A DNA stretch of 64,000 bases from Aquiflexum balticum DSM 16537. Its GTDB lineage: Bacteria; Bacteroidota; Bacteroidia; Cytophagales; Cyclobacteriaceae. Shown piece by piece: positions 7,362 through 16,305 of this stretch (positions within the stretch are counted from its first letter, which is position 1; the number at the start of each line of letters is the position of its first letter). Below the pieces are notes generated by a model, which worked only from the letters and a program-made list of their open reading frames with translations, had not been told where the DNA came from and did no database searches. The stretch covers positions 2,808,001 to 2,872,000 of the forward strand of contig NZ_LT838813.1 of NCBI RefSeq assembly GCF_900176595.1. Direction: 5' to 3'. The translations under genes and the position numbers were made by a program.

Positions 7362-9704
7362 ATGAAAAAATATTTGTCTCTTACCTTTTCATTGGTTTTA
7401 TTTTTTGCAATCACACTGATTCAGCCTCTGATTGGTCAAGAATTAAATAAGAACGAAAAACCTAAAATCGGATTGGTTTTGAGTGGTGGTGGAGCCAAAG
7501 GTCTGGCACATGTGGGAATCTTAAGAGCCATGGAAGAGGCTGGTATCCGGCCAGATTACATTGTAGGTACATCTATGGGTTCTGTGGTGGGAGGATTGTA
7601 TGCCTTGGGATACAGTGCTGACGAACTTGAACAAATCATTCTGAATATTGATTGGGAATTGCTGATCACCAATAGAGTGGAGTTGAACAACATAGCTTTT
7701 GAGGAAAAGGAATACTATAACCGATATTTGGTTGAATTGCCTGTCATAGATGGAAAGGTTGCCTTGCCTTCAGGATTGATTCATGGTCAGATGCTTTCAG
7801 AAACCCTTCATTACTACACCTGGCCTGCCAATAATATTCAGGATTTTGATGATTTCCCCATTCCTTTTAGATGTATTGCTACCGATGTAAAAACCGGCAA
7901 GGGTGTTATTCTCAAGGATGGATACCTGCATGATGCTCTTCGGGCAAGTATCGCCATACCCACTTTTTTCACACCTTTTGATATGGACAGCACTTTGGTG
8001 GTGGACGGAGGTGTGGTCAATAATTATCCGGTAGATGTGGTCAGGGAAATGGGGGCAGAAATTGTGATTGGAGTTAATGTTGGCGATGAAGATTTTATAG
8101 ATCCCAAGGAATTAGGCACTTTTTCAGGGATTTTGATGCAGATTGCTATGAGCCAATCCTACAGTAAATTGAGGGAAAATATTGCGGATACAGATATCTA
8201 TATCAAACCTGATCTAAAAAATTATTCAACAGGGAGCTTTAATAAATTCAGGGAAATTCTGGAGTTGGGTGAAATTGCAGGACAAAATAATCTCCATAAA
8301 TTTCAGAATCTTTCCGATAGCTTGGGAATATTCGTTGCAACCGAAGGTATCGGATTGGAAGTGGAGCCGATTAAAATCAATGAAATAGAGGTACAGGGCA
8401 ATAGGCTGTTTTCTGACCTTTTGGTCAAATCCAAATTGAATGTCTCCGAGGGGGATTTATTGACAAGGGCCGAATTGAGGGAAGGAATGTCGAGGGTATT
8501 TGGAATTAATGGGTTTTATAGGGTAGATTATTCTTTGATAAACAAAAAGGACGATAATCATAAGCTTTTGATCAGAACGGACGAGAAGCCCAAAAACCTG
8601 CTATTTGCCTCCGTGCATTTTGATAATCAGTTTGCGACAGGTCTATTGTTGAACCTGACCATGAGGGATTTAATCGGCAAATCTTCCAGAATGGTTTTAA
8701 TAGGGGATATTTCCAAAAATCCCAAGTTCAGAATGGACTACTATAAGTATTTTGGGCAGGTGAAAAAGTATGCCTTCAATCTCCGGTTCAATTATCTTAA
8801 TCAGGAAGTTCCCAATTATCAGGACGGTGAGGAAACAGATATCAGTGTGAATAGGGAAGGTAGGATAAGTGCCAATATCATGACCACCCAATCCTTGAAG
8901 GAAACATTCGTAGTTGGGATGTTTACTGAAAGAAACTTTTCTAAGTCAAAATTTGACATCACAGTTCCTTCTGATGTAAGAAATGCATACAGAAATTTTT
9001 CAGGACTCCGATTTCTGTATTACCGCAATTCACTTAATGATCGCAATTTTGCAACCAAAGGTGCTGAGGCAATTGTAGAACCTGTTTATTTGTTTGGGAA
9101 TAATTATGGGATCCGGTTGGAAGACGGAATAGATACTTTGTTTTTAAACCAGGGAAATATTGGGATTCCATCTGAGTCACTAGATGATTTTATAGATTTC
9201 CTGACACCGGCTAGTTATTTTTCTCTTTACCTAAAATACATCAAATTTTTTCCACTATCACCTAAATTTCAAATCATTCCTTCAGCTGCAACGGGCCTTA
9301 CATTTTCCAGAGAGCCCAGTTTTAAAATTTTTGACACCTATATTGTAGGTGGACATCAAAGAGTTAGATTCACTGATACCAGGGTATGGGGCTTGAATTA
9401 CAGAGAATTGGTTTCTCCCAATTTTGCCAAATTGGGACTTGAATTCCAGTATGTCCCGGTCACTAACATCTATCTCAGGACCGGTACAAATGTGATTGGT
9501 TCAAGCCTACATGTCCCTTTGGGGAGTAGTGAAACTTCCATCATTTCAGAATTCGTGGATACTGCATTTATAGGATATGGAGCAGATATTACCTACAAAT
9601 CTTTCTTAGGGCCAATCGTGGCTGGGGTAGGCGGAAATTCATCAGATAACAACCTTCGATATTATTTCTCGATCGGATTTTCATTCAATTATTCCGACAG
9701 ATAA
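7362..9704 (+). CDS. Patatin-like phospholipase fused to a BamA-type outer-membrane barrel
   Basis: A 780-residue protein; ATG at 7362 is chosen over a TTG 24 bases earlier because it opens a clean signal peptide (MKKYLSLTFSLVLFF...). A patatin domain follows: oxyanion loop GGGAKG at residues 42-47, nucleophile elbow GTSMG with S71, and catalytic Asp in DGGVVNNYP at D215. Residues about 330-395 form one POTRA-like domain (EIEVQGNRLF), and the rest is a beta-barrel ending in a Phe-rich strand. This is the layout of PlpD-type (type Vd) secretion proteins, where the barrel anchors the lipase. In Bacteroidota such proteins are common and usually not shown to be released. A lipid-acyl hydrolase at the outer membrane is the likely role. 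Confidence 0.9.
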   Translation: MKKYLSLTFSLVLFFAITLIQPLIGQELNKNEKPKIGLVLSGGGAKGLAHVGILRAMEEAGIRPDYIVGTSMGSVVGGLYALGYSADELEQIILNIDWELLITNRVELNNIAFEEKEYYNRYLVELPVIDGKVALPSGLIHGQMLSETLHYYTWPANNIQDFDDFPIPFRCIATDVKTGKGVILKDGYLHDALRASIAIPTFFTPFDMDSTLVVDGGVVNNYPVDVVREMGAEIVIGVNVGDEDFIDPKELGTFSGILMQIAMSQSYSKLRENIADTDIYIKPDLKNYSTGSFNKFREILELGEIAGQNNLHKFQNLSDSLGIFVATEGIGLEVEPIKINEIEVQGNRLFSDLLVKSKLNVSEGDLLTRAELREGMSRVFGINGFYRVDYSLINKKDDNHKLLIRTDEKPKNLLFASVHFDNQFATGLLLNLTMRDLIGKSSRMVLIGDISKNPKFRMDYYKYFGQVKKYAFNLRFNYLNQEVPNYQDGEETDISVNREGRISANIMTTQSLKETFVVGMFTERNFSKSKFDITVPSDVRNAYRNFSGLRFLYYRNSLNDRNFATKGAEAIVEPVYLFGNNYGIRLEDGIDTLFLNQGNIGIPSESLDDFIDFLTPASYFSLYLKYIKFFPLSPKFQIIPSAATGLTFSREPSFKIFDTYIVGGHQRVRFTDTRVWGLNYRELVSPNFAKLGLEFQYVPVTNIYLRTGTNVIGSSLHVPLGSSETSIISEFVDTAFIGYGADITYKSFLGPIVAGVGGNSSDNNLRYYFSIGFSFNYSDR

Positions 9705-9866
9705 ATATTGGGGTAAAATATGGATACAGTTTTGGGATTCAGATTTTTTTCTCCCATTTTTGCTGTGTTATGAAGTCATAGTTTTTTCCCCGGTTCGTCT
9801 TTCAGTATCCATTAGGTGATACTTGTTGATAATTTTCAATTATCCCTATGGGAAAATTTTACCGTT

Positions 9867-11258
9867 ATGACTTTCAGAAATTTCATCAGACATTTTAAAC
9901 AGGCTGTTAGGGGTCTTGAAGAAGACTTTACCAATATCAGCATCAAAAAAGCCATATTCTACCTTTCTGTCCCCATGATTCTGGAAATGGTAATGGAATC
10001 ACTTTTTGCAGTAGTGGATATTTTCTTTGTGGGAAAGTTGGGTGTATATGCAGTAGCCACAGTAGGTCTTACTGAATCAGTGCTGACAATAATCTATTCC
10101 ATAGCTATAGGGCTGAGTATGGCAGCAACAGCTATAGTAGCGAGGAGGATAGGGGAGAAAAAACCGGTAGAAGCATCAAAAGCGGCTTTCCAGGCAATTT
10201 TTGTCTGCTCTTTCTTTGCCATAGCTGTAGCCATTTTGGGTGTTTTCCAAGCAAAGAATATGTTGGCAATCATGGGCGGAGAACCAGATGTGATAGAGAT
10301 GGGGTACCGGTATACACAGGTCATTTTTGGCGGAAATGTCTGCGTAATGTTACTTTTTCTCATCAATGGTATATTCAGGGGTGCAGGAAATGCCGCTGTT
10401 GCCATGAAGGCACTGTGGATAGCCAATGGATTTAATATTGTGCTTGATCCCATTTTGATTTTTGGTTTGGGTCCCATACCAGCTATGGGCTTGGAGGGTG
10501 CTGCTTGGGCTACCACTACAGGAAGAGGTATAGGAGTAATTTATCAGTTCTACATTCTTTTCAATGGCAAATCCATCATTAAATTTTACTGGGAAAGTCT
10601 GAAGATGAACTGGAAAACTATCTGGACAATTCTTAAGGTAGCTTCCGGAGGCATGGGGCAATTCTTGATTGAATCCGCCTCTTGGATATTTCTGATGCGG
10701 ATTATTTCTGATTCAGGTTCTGTGGCTTTGGCAGGTTATACCATCGCGGTGAGGTTGATCATTTTTGCATTGCTACCGGCATTTGGTTTGTCCAATGCAG
10801 CCGCTACACTTGTGGGGCAAAATCTAGGTGCCTTGCAGCCTGCTCGGGCTGAAAAATCCGCGTGGCTATCAGCACATTACACTGCCATTTTTCTTGGATT
10901 TTGCTCGATCATATTTATTGCTGGGGCAGGGTTTTTTATCGGGATTTTCAATCAGCAACCTGATGTGATTGAAGTGGGCAGATTGGGATTGACAATCATC
11001 TGTTTGGGTTATGTGTTTTTTGGATATGGGATGGTGATGAGTCAGTCTTTGAACGGTGCCGGAGATACCAAGACTCCAACTATCATTAATTTGGCAGTGC
11101 TTTGGGGCTTTCAGATTCCATTTGCCTACTTTCTCGCAAAAACTTTAGAAATGGGTGCCACCGGAGTATTTGTTGCAATTGCCGTTAGTCACTCGCTTCA
11201 TGCCGTAGTGAGTACTTTGGTTTTTAGGAGGGGAAAGTGGAAGTTGGTGGAGGTATGA
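9867..11258 (+). CDS. MATE family efflux transporter
   Basis: About 463 residues with 12 predicted transmembrane segments in two halves. The ATG at 9867 is preferred over a GTG at 9816, since family members begin shortly before the first helix (KKAIFYLSVPMILEMVMESL). The VDIFFVGKLG segment is the standard end of helix 1/2 in MATE proteins, and the repeat half carries NAAATLVGQNLGA. MATE proteins export cationic drugs or metabolites using Na+ or H+ gradients. It is followed two bases later by a heptad array. Confidence 0.92.
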   Translation: MTFRNFIRHFKQAVRGLEEDFTNISIKKAIFYLSVPMILEMVMESLFAVVDIFFVGKLGVYAVATVGLTESVLTIIYSIAIGLSMAATAIVARRIGEKKPVEASKAAFQAIFVCSFFAIAVAILGVFQAKNMLAIMGGEPDVIEMGYRYTQVIFGGNVCVMLLFLINGIFRGAGNAAVAMKALWIANGFNIVLDPILIFGLGPIPAMGLEGAAWATTTGRGIGVIYQFYILFNGKSIIKFYWESLKMNWKTIWTILKVASGGMGQFLIESASWIFLMRIISDSGSVALAGYTIAVRLIIFALLPAFGLSNAAATLVGQNLGALQPARAEKSAWLSAHYTAIFLGFCSIIFIAGAGFFIGIFNQQPDVIEVGRLGLTIICLGYVFFGYGMVMSQSLNGAGDTKTPTIINLAVLWGFQIPFAYFLAKTLEMGATGVFVAIAVSHSLHAVVSTLVFRRGKWKLVEV

Positions 11259-11259
11259 A

Positions 11260-11287
11260 CCAAGTACAATGTACCAAGTACCATGTA
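11260..11287. repeat. Four tandem 7-base units, consensus CNANGTA
   Basis: CCAAGTA, CAATGTA, CCAAGTA, CCATGTA in exact register, starting one base after the stop codon of the MATE gene. In the sense of the upstream gene it resembles the array after the RND pump gene at 27671-27698. Confidence 0.9.
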
Positions 11288-11299
11288 AGTGGAGCTGCT

Positions 11300-11417
11300 G
11301 TTCGACATTTGTAATGGCGAACGACAGATAACCAGGATTTGTAATCCTAGTTTCCGTTAAGATGAAGGTTGGAATTGCAAATTCCATTCATCTGTCCTCG
11401 CGATTGCAAATCACGAG
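11300..11417. repeat. Cluster of four hairpins sharing an ATT-TGY-AAT core
   Basis: Four imperfect palindromes: 11300-11322, 11334-11348, 11361-11392 and 11397-11417. All have the same plan: an outer stem that differs (GTTCG/CGAAC, AGG/CCT, GATGAA/TTCATC, CTCG/CGAG) and a common inner core of the type GATTTGTAATC or GATTGCAAATC. This resembles REP elements mobilised by IS200-like REP-associated transposases, though no transposase gene is in the window. Confidence 0.75.
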
Positions 11418-11524
11418 GAGCGGGTTCCTTGAGAATTTTTGGAGAAATTTAAAAGCAAGGATTAATCTCTTTTTTAAAATATCATTATATTGTGATACAA
11501 CCACTTAGCATCACTTTGAATAAG

Positions 11525-12505
11525 ATGGAAACGAAAGCAATGAACCCAACAGACAGGGATAGTCCCAATAAAAACCATAAGGAAATCCCCGGAAATCCAT
11601 CCACTGCAACAAGCAGTAAAATCCGATTAAACGATCGCTCCAATGGTAATAAGCTCGGAGTTTTATCAGAAGAGGATTGGCAGTTTTGGATTCATAATGG
11701 CTATATAGTCATCAAAAATGCAGTATCTAAGGAGCAGGTTGCTAAAACAGCTTCCTTCTTATGGGAATTTGAAGAAAAGGATCCAAACAATCCAAGTACT
11801 TGGTATGCCAGACCCAATCAGGAAATGGAGATGAAAGAATTGATAGGGACAGGAATGGTGGAAGTATATAATCATCAGGAATTATGGTACAACAGACAAG
11901 TGCCAAAAATCTACGATGCATTTGTGGATATCTGGGGAACAGATAAATTATGGGTAACCATTGACAGGGCAAACCTGAATTTCCCTATCAGACCAGGGCA
12001 TGAATACAAGGCATTTATTCATTGGGACTATGACCCTGAAACCAAGCCCCAAAATGTTCAGGGTGTTTTGGCCTTGGCTGATCAGATCGATGAAAATATG
12101 GGAGGATTTCAATGCATCCCTGAATTGTACCGGACTTATGAAACTTGGAAGCTGACCCAGCCTGCATACAGAAATCGTTTTCAACCAGATATTTCAGCAT
12201 TCAAAGATCAAATCGTCAAAGTAAAACTACATGCAGGGGATTTATTGATTTTCAACAGTCTGCTTCCCCACGGAATCAGAGCCAATCATTCCGATAAAGT
12301 CCGAATTGCCCAATATATCTCCATGATGCCTGCGGAAGAAGACAACGAAGCCCTCAAACAATGGCGCATCAATTCCTGGAAAAATAAAATAGCCCCTTCA
12401 GGTTATGCCTTTCCCGGTGATCCAAGAAACTGGGAACAAACCAAATATGGCGTAGCAGAACTTTCTGAACTTGGTAAGAAGCTATTGGGATTGGAGCAGT
12501 GGTAA
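11525..12505 (+). CDS. Phytanoyl-CoA dioxygenase-like Fe(II)/2-oxoglutarate oxygenase
   Basis: About 326 residues from the ATG at 11525 (a GTG at 11492 would add 11 residues). The double-stranded beta-helix metal site is visible: HWDYD supplies the HxD pair and LPHGIRAN the distal His, with a following Arg region for 2-oxoglutarate. Residues 1-40 are polar and low in structure. The family hydroxylates a CH bond in lipids or small metabolites; the substrate here is unknown. It stands alone after the hairpin cluster. Confidence 0.82.
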   Translation: METKAMNPTDRDSPNKNHKEIPGNPSTATSSKIRLNDRSNGNKLGVLSEEDWQFWIHNGYIVIKNAVSKEQVAKTASFLWEFEEKDPNNPSTWYARPNQEMEMKELIGTGMVEVYNHQELWYNRQVPKIYDAFVDIWGTDKLWVTIDRANLNFPIRPGHEYKAFIHWDYDPETKPQNVQGVLALADQIDENMGGFQCIPELYRTYETWKLTQPAYRNRFQPDISAFKDQIVKVKLHAGDLLIFNSLLPHGIRANHSDKVRIAQYISMMPAEEDNEALKQWRINSWKNKIAPSGYAFPGDPRNWEQTKYGVAELSELGKKLLGLEQW

Positions 12506-12622
12506 TAGAGTGTATTATAAAGAAGTAGAGAGCCGCGTTTAAAATTCAATCAATATAAATAGTCCACTGAAAGTCTTAGGACAAAATTCCGGAAAGATTG
12601 AATACCTATTTTCTTAATGAAT

Positions 12623-13900
12623 TTAAAAAATCAAATATTTTTGTTCCTTATTGGGTATGGTGTCTTTTTGAAATGACCATTTATTTGGATCAGATAACCT
12701 AAATGTTTGTCCAAAATCGCAGTTTTTTTCTTCAAGAAGAAGGTTCACTTTGGAGGAAAGATCCTGAAGGATGTTTCTTAATGAAATATAGGTGCCAATA
12801 GTTTCTTGAAACCCATATTGATTGAAATCTTTGGATTGATTTTTTTGATCCAAAATTCCAAAATGATTATAATCCTGCAGGTAATACCATGTCTTGATCA
12901 GGTGATCATTTTTCGTTTTATAGACTTTGTTTTTCAAGGAAAACAATAAATCAAAGATTTCTTTTTGAAGTAATTTATCTTCTGCTTCTATTTTATTTGT
13001 TTTTTTCTGACTTTGGATTGATTTCGTTGAAATAGGCATTTCCTTGAAATTTTTATTCTTTATGATTTCTGCAGGAGTGATAAATCCAATATTGCTTTCC
13101 TTCGCTTTGTTGGGAAGTTCCCGTAAAAAATCCATTAAAATTGTATCTGATGATTGGTCTTTGATAAATGTGCTGTAGTCAATAAATAGCGTGACAATAT
13201 TTTCTTCTTCAGGTAATTCATTGATCCATTTTACAAGTAAATCTGCCGTCATTGGTTTTTTGGAGTCGTTGCCTTTTGGTTCAGATATTGCTTCTGCCAA
13301 CTCTTTGTTTCCGAATAATAATTTGATATCAGGTCTTTCCGGGAATTGATATATAGTATTAGGATGGGTTAGTGATACAAAAACCTCAGCGGTGTTGTTC
13401 AGCAAAACTTTATATCCAAGGTCTGCCAATATGGGGCTTAAAAAAAAGTTGCAATGCGATCCGTTATTTCTGAAAGAACTAGGTATTTGCCCAAATAAAT
13501 TGAATATTTTTTTCTTTTGATTTTCGATCCTAAAGATTAAATCCTCCGGAGAGGATTCTCCGGTCAAGGTATTGGAATAGGTTTCTCCCAAAAATTCCAC
13601 GTTACCTCTTTGATTCATCATTTTTAGATTTTCAATCAAATTGGGGGTAAACGCTTCAAATAGGTCAAGTGTACATCCGGAAAATGAAAAACTCACTTTG
13701 AACTGTAAATGGGGATTATTGAAAATGTCAAGCAAAACCTTATTGACAGGGATAAACTTTTTATTGGCAGTTTTGGTCAACCAATTTTTGTTAAGTTCCT
13801 CATTAAAGTAGGAGCTTGTTCCTCCGATTTCATAAAACCTATAATCCTTTAACCTCACCGGTTGATGGGTATGGAAAATCAAACAGATCTGCTTCATCAC
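12623..13900 (-). CDS. GH57 alpha-amylase-like protein lacking the catalytic Glu
   Basis: A 425-residue cytoplasmic protein aligned along its length with Bacteroidota GH57 amylases: the start motif FHTHQPVRL (residues 9-17), the FSISG-like FSFSG (71-75), VEFLGETY (101-108) and the later WINELPEEE (225-233). The nucleophile motif, FRNTELIY in active enzymes as I recall it, reads FRNNGSHC (143-150), so Gly147 stands where the Glu should be. The acid/base region DYETFGEHQ reads DYSTFIKDQ; D241 is kept but the His is lost. It is therefore probably an inactive alpha-amylase-like homologue, perhaps glycan-binding or regulatory. No glycogen synthase gene is adjacent. Confidence 0.8.
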   Translation of the reverse strand: MMKQICLIFHTHQPVRLKDYRFYEIGGTSSYFNEELNKNWLTKTANKKFIPVNKVLLDIFNNPHLQFKVSFSFSGCTLDLFEAFTPNLIENLKMMNQRGNVEFLGETYSNTLTGESSPEDLIFRIENQKKKIFNLFGQIPSSFRNNGSHCNFFLSPILADLGYKVLLNNTAEVFVSLTHPNTIYQFPERPDIKLLFGNKELAEAISEPKGNDSKKPMTADLLVKWINELPEEENIVTLFIDYSTFIKDQSSDTILMDFLRELPNKAKESNIGFITPAEIIKNKNFKEMPISTKSIQSQKKTNKIEAEDKLLQKEIFDLLFSLKNKVYKTKNDHLIKTWYYLQDYNHFGILDQKNQSKDFNQYGFQETIGTYISLRNILQDLSSKVNLLLEEKNCDFGQTFRLSDPNKWSFQKDTIPNKEQKYLIF

Positions 13901-14263
13901 TTTATTTAGTTTTGGTTAGAGTCCCATTTTCAATAAAACCCTTTCCTCAAAATTGAAGGAAAACGGAATTTATTTTAATTTTTAAACTAAAGAATGTAAT
14001 TAAATAAAGGGTAAAATCAGGTTTGGTGGATAATCAAATGTAATCTATTGATTATATGGCTCCAATGATTTTGGTCATGTTTTAGGAAAATTTGGGAATA
14101 GCGAGAGTCAAAAAAGGGCTGGTGTTACAAACTCTTGGAATCAAGAATCACGAAGCCACCGGCTTCGGACAACGTGAAACGAGGTTAGGATGGGATGTAA
14201 AGGGTGGAAATTTGGGGGTGCGGGTTGGGAAATCAAAATCCCATTGTTCCGTACCCCCGAAAT
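13901..14263. other. Intergenic region with one REP-like hairpin
   Basis: About 360 bases upstream of the GH57-like gene and downstream of the DUF302 gene. It carries the hairpin at 14151-14167 and a long inverted repeat reaching into the DUF302 stop. No coding frame there is convincing. Confidence 0.55.
14151..14167. repeat. CGAAGCC/GGCTTCG hairpin followed by GACAAC
   Basis: A perfect seven-base-pair stem with a three-base loop, followed by GACAACG. The same stem plus flank (GTTGTCCGAAG in the other orientation) occurs at 61461-61485, so the two belong to one dispersed hairpin family. Confidence 0.7.
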
Positions 14264-14265
14264 TT
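14208..14265. terminator. Long inverted repeat at the end of the DUF302 gene
   Basis: A 16-base left arm (AAATTTGGGGGTGCGG) pairs almost fully with the right arm at 14249-14265, and a smaller TGGGA/TCCCA stem sits inside. The right arm covers the stop codon of the minus-strand DUF302 gene. There is no strong T run after it, so it may act as an RNA-stabilising 3' hairpin as much as a terminator. Confidence 0.55.
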
Positions 14266-14656
14266 ATTTTACGGCATCAATTACTCTGGCAAGTTTTTCC
14301 TGTACATCTCTGGCAAGTGGTTCAATCAATGGATTACCTAAACTTGCCATTGCTGCAATGGGGTCTACTGCTGAAATTTCAATTTCACCGTTATCCAATT
14401 CCCTTAAGCTGACATTGCAAGGCAGCATTGCACTCATATTTGGGTCAATGCTCAACACTTTGTCAGCATAAGTTGGATTACAGGCACCCAAAATCAAAAA
14501 AGGTTTATAATCCTTATCCAACTTTTTCTTCATGGTAGCCTGGATATCAATTTCGGTCAATACCCCGAATCCTTCCGTTTTCAAGGCGTCGGTTATTTTA
14601 TCTTTGGCCACCAGAAAATCCTGGGGGGCTATGTTTTTTGAGATATGGTATTTCAT
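14264..14656 (-). CDS. DUF302 domain protein
   Basis: A 130-residue soluble protein matching the DUF302 family over its whole length: TEGFGVLTEIDI (about 28-39), the FLILGACNP segment near residues 53-61 with the family's conserved Cys, and LPCNVSLREL (78-87). The fold is a small alpha/beta domain of unknown biochemical role. It stands alone, with a long hairpin at its 3' end. Confidence 0.88.
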   Translation of the reverse strand: MKYHISKNIAPQDFLVAKDKITDALKTEGFGVLTEIDIQATMKKKLDKDYKPFLILGACNPTYADKVLSIDPNMSAMLPCNVSLRELDNGEIEISAVDPIAAMASLGNPLIEPLARDVQEKLARVIDAVK

Positions 14657-15143
14657 ATGATTTTCAGTTCGATAGATTTCTAATTTAGGGGTTATTTTTT
14701 ATAAAGATGGTGATAGAAGTTACTTTTGATGTTTGGGATAGTACAGAATCCTTTTTGGGTTAGGAGTTTCAATAGAGTATATAAGATCCGGAATCCCCTC
14801 TCCATGAACCAGTACATCTGATAAAGAATCTTTTTTTAGGGATTAGTTGGGGGAATATATTGGTAGAATAAAAATAGGCAACTGGCCATCGATTATCATA
14901 GTAATTTATCATAGCTAAAAAATCAGGGAAAAGCTTGAGATGATTGAAATGGGGAAATTTTAGTTCCAATGGAAGATTGTCCTCATTTGAAATTGGTCGA
15001 TTTCGGACAATAGTGTTCAATTTTTGTAGTATGGTTTTTAGAAAAGCCTCATTAACTAGCAAAAATGGGGTTGTAAAGCTTGGCACAGTACTCGCATTGG
15101 TTTTAGTGCTAAACCAATTGAGTTAAACTTATACCTTTTTACA
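14657..15143. other. Intergenic region, no gene supported
   Basis: Nearly 490 bases between the divergent DUF302 and DUF4097 genes. A 105-codon antisense frame (14769-15086) shows no recognisable motif and no start context. A perfect 8-base inverted repeat lies near the right end, at 15096-15118. Confidence 0.5.
15096..15118. promoter_or_regulatory. Candidate operator upstream of the DUF4097 gene
   Basis: ATTGGTTT and AAACCAAT form a perfect inverted repeat around a seven-base centre (TAGTGCT), 25 bases before the ATG at 15144. The spacing suits a dimeric regulator. No matching regulator gene is adjacent, and the palindrome could also be part of the transcribed leader. Confidence 0.4.
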
Positions 15144-16076
15144 ATGAAAAAATCCTTTCTTAATCATTCAGTTTTAGTTTTGTGTATGATATTTGTCCAG
15201 GTACAAGTATCAGCACTTAATAATCCTTATTTAAGCAAATCCTTTACCCTCTCCGGTCTGGGAAAAATTGAAACCAGGACCTCGGGGTCGAGTGTTTCCA
15301 TTGAAGGGACAGAAGGTAATGAGGTGGTGGTCGATGTATACGTGAGAAGAAACGGTAAATCAGTAGATCTCAATGATTCTGACGTCCAAAAGCGTCTTGA
15401 AAATTATCAAATAGACATTGATAAAAGTGGGAATACCGTTTCTGTTTCAGTCTCCAACAAAGGGAATATGAATTGGTCAAATGGAAATAACCTCAATTTC
15501 TCATTTGATATCAAGGTGCCATACCAGACTTCGGGTGATTTGAATTCGAGCGGAGGTTCTATTTCAATCAGTGGAATTGATGGGGAGCAAAACATAAAAA
15601 GCAGTGGAGGAAGTGTCAAAATATCTGCTTCAAGTGGAAATGTTATTGCAAATTCCTCAGGCGGAAGTCTTTCCATTTCAGAATTTACAGGAATGCTGGA
15701 TCTCAACACTAGCGGTGGTTCGGTGAAAGTTTCGGGAACGGAGGGAGATCTTGTTGTCAATTCTTCCGGAGGCAGTGTGAATTTGGAAAATGTCTCAGGG
15801 AAGGTTTATGCCAGCACAAGTGGTGGCGGCATCAAAGCCGATCTCAACACGATAGAAGGAGCCTTGACCCTAAAAAGCAGTGGGGGCAGTATTTCAGCTT
15901 CAATCCCAAAAGACCTGCCTATGGACCTGGACCTGAAAGGAGGAAATGTAAGTACAAAACTTACTAACTTCGAAGGAGAAATGAAACGGGATAAAATTGT
16001 AGGAAAATCCAATGGAGGCGGAGTTTTAATTTCCATGGCGAGTTCGGGCGGAAGTATCAACTTAGATTACAAATGA
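15144..16076 (+). CDS. Secreted DUF4097-type beta-solenoid protein
   Basis: A 310-residue protein with a signal peptide ending near VSALNN. Residues about 130-270 consist of about eight repeats of roughly 19-21 residues, each with an SSGGS or TSGGS turn, as in DUF4097/DUF4098 proteins that fold as right-handed beta-helices. In many bacteria DUF4097 proteins stand near anti-sigma or PspC genes, but not here. It is likely periplasmic or surface-exposed; function unknown. A terminator follows at 16197. Confidence 0.85.
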   Translation: MKKSFLNHSVLVLCMIFVQVQVSALNNPYLSKSFTLSGLGKIETRTSGSSVSIEGTEGNEVVVDVYVRRNGKSVDLNDSDVQKRLENYQIDIDKSGNTVSVSVSNKGNMNWSNGNNLNFSFDIKVPYQTSGDLNSSGGSISISGIDGEQNIKSSGGSVKISASSGNVIANSSGGSLSISEFTGMLDLNTSGGSVKVSGTEGDLVVNSSGGSVNLENVSGKVYASTSGGGIKADLNTIEGALTLKSSGGSISASIPKDLPMDLDLKGGNVSTKLTNFEGEMKRDKIVGKSNGGGVLISMASSGGSINLDYK

Positions 16077-16196
16077 TAGCAAAAGTGTATACTTCTTTAT
16101 TAAGCGGAAAATTTCCTGATTGATTCATAAGGTCCATCAAAAATAAAATATTCAAACAGACCGTGGATGTGGTAAAATACCTGTAAAATTTTTATC

Positions 16197-16231
16197 CGGG
16201 GTTCTGAATTTTTTTGGAACCCCGTTTTTTT
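16197..16231 (+). terminator. Rho-independent terminator
   Basis: CGGGGTTC and GAACCCCG pair around a 12-base loop and are followed by seven T. It lies 120 bases after the DUF4097 gene. Confidence 0.88.
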
Positions 16232-16250
16232 ATCTGTTCGGAAACAAATT

Positions 16251-16282
16251 TTGTGGAATTTCCGGAATCTTTAATACATTTG
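16251..16282 (+). promoter_or_regulatory. Promoter of the lipoprotein gene at 16306
   Basis: A TTG at 16251-16253 and a perfect Bacteroidota -7 box TACATTTG at 16275-16282, separated by 21 bases, and 24 bases before the ATG. It starts just after the terminator of the preceding gene. Confidence 0.6.
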
Positions 16283-16305
16283 AAAATCACCCACTTAAGA
16301 ATGTC

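Noticed and set aside
14769-15086. 105-codon minus-strand frame upstream of the DUF4097 gene
   Set aside because: No family motif and no plausible start; its reading frame crosses A/T-rich sequence. I kept the region as intergenic.
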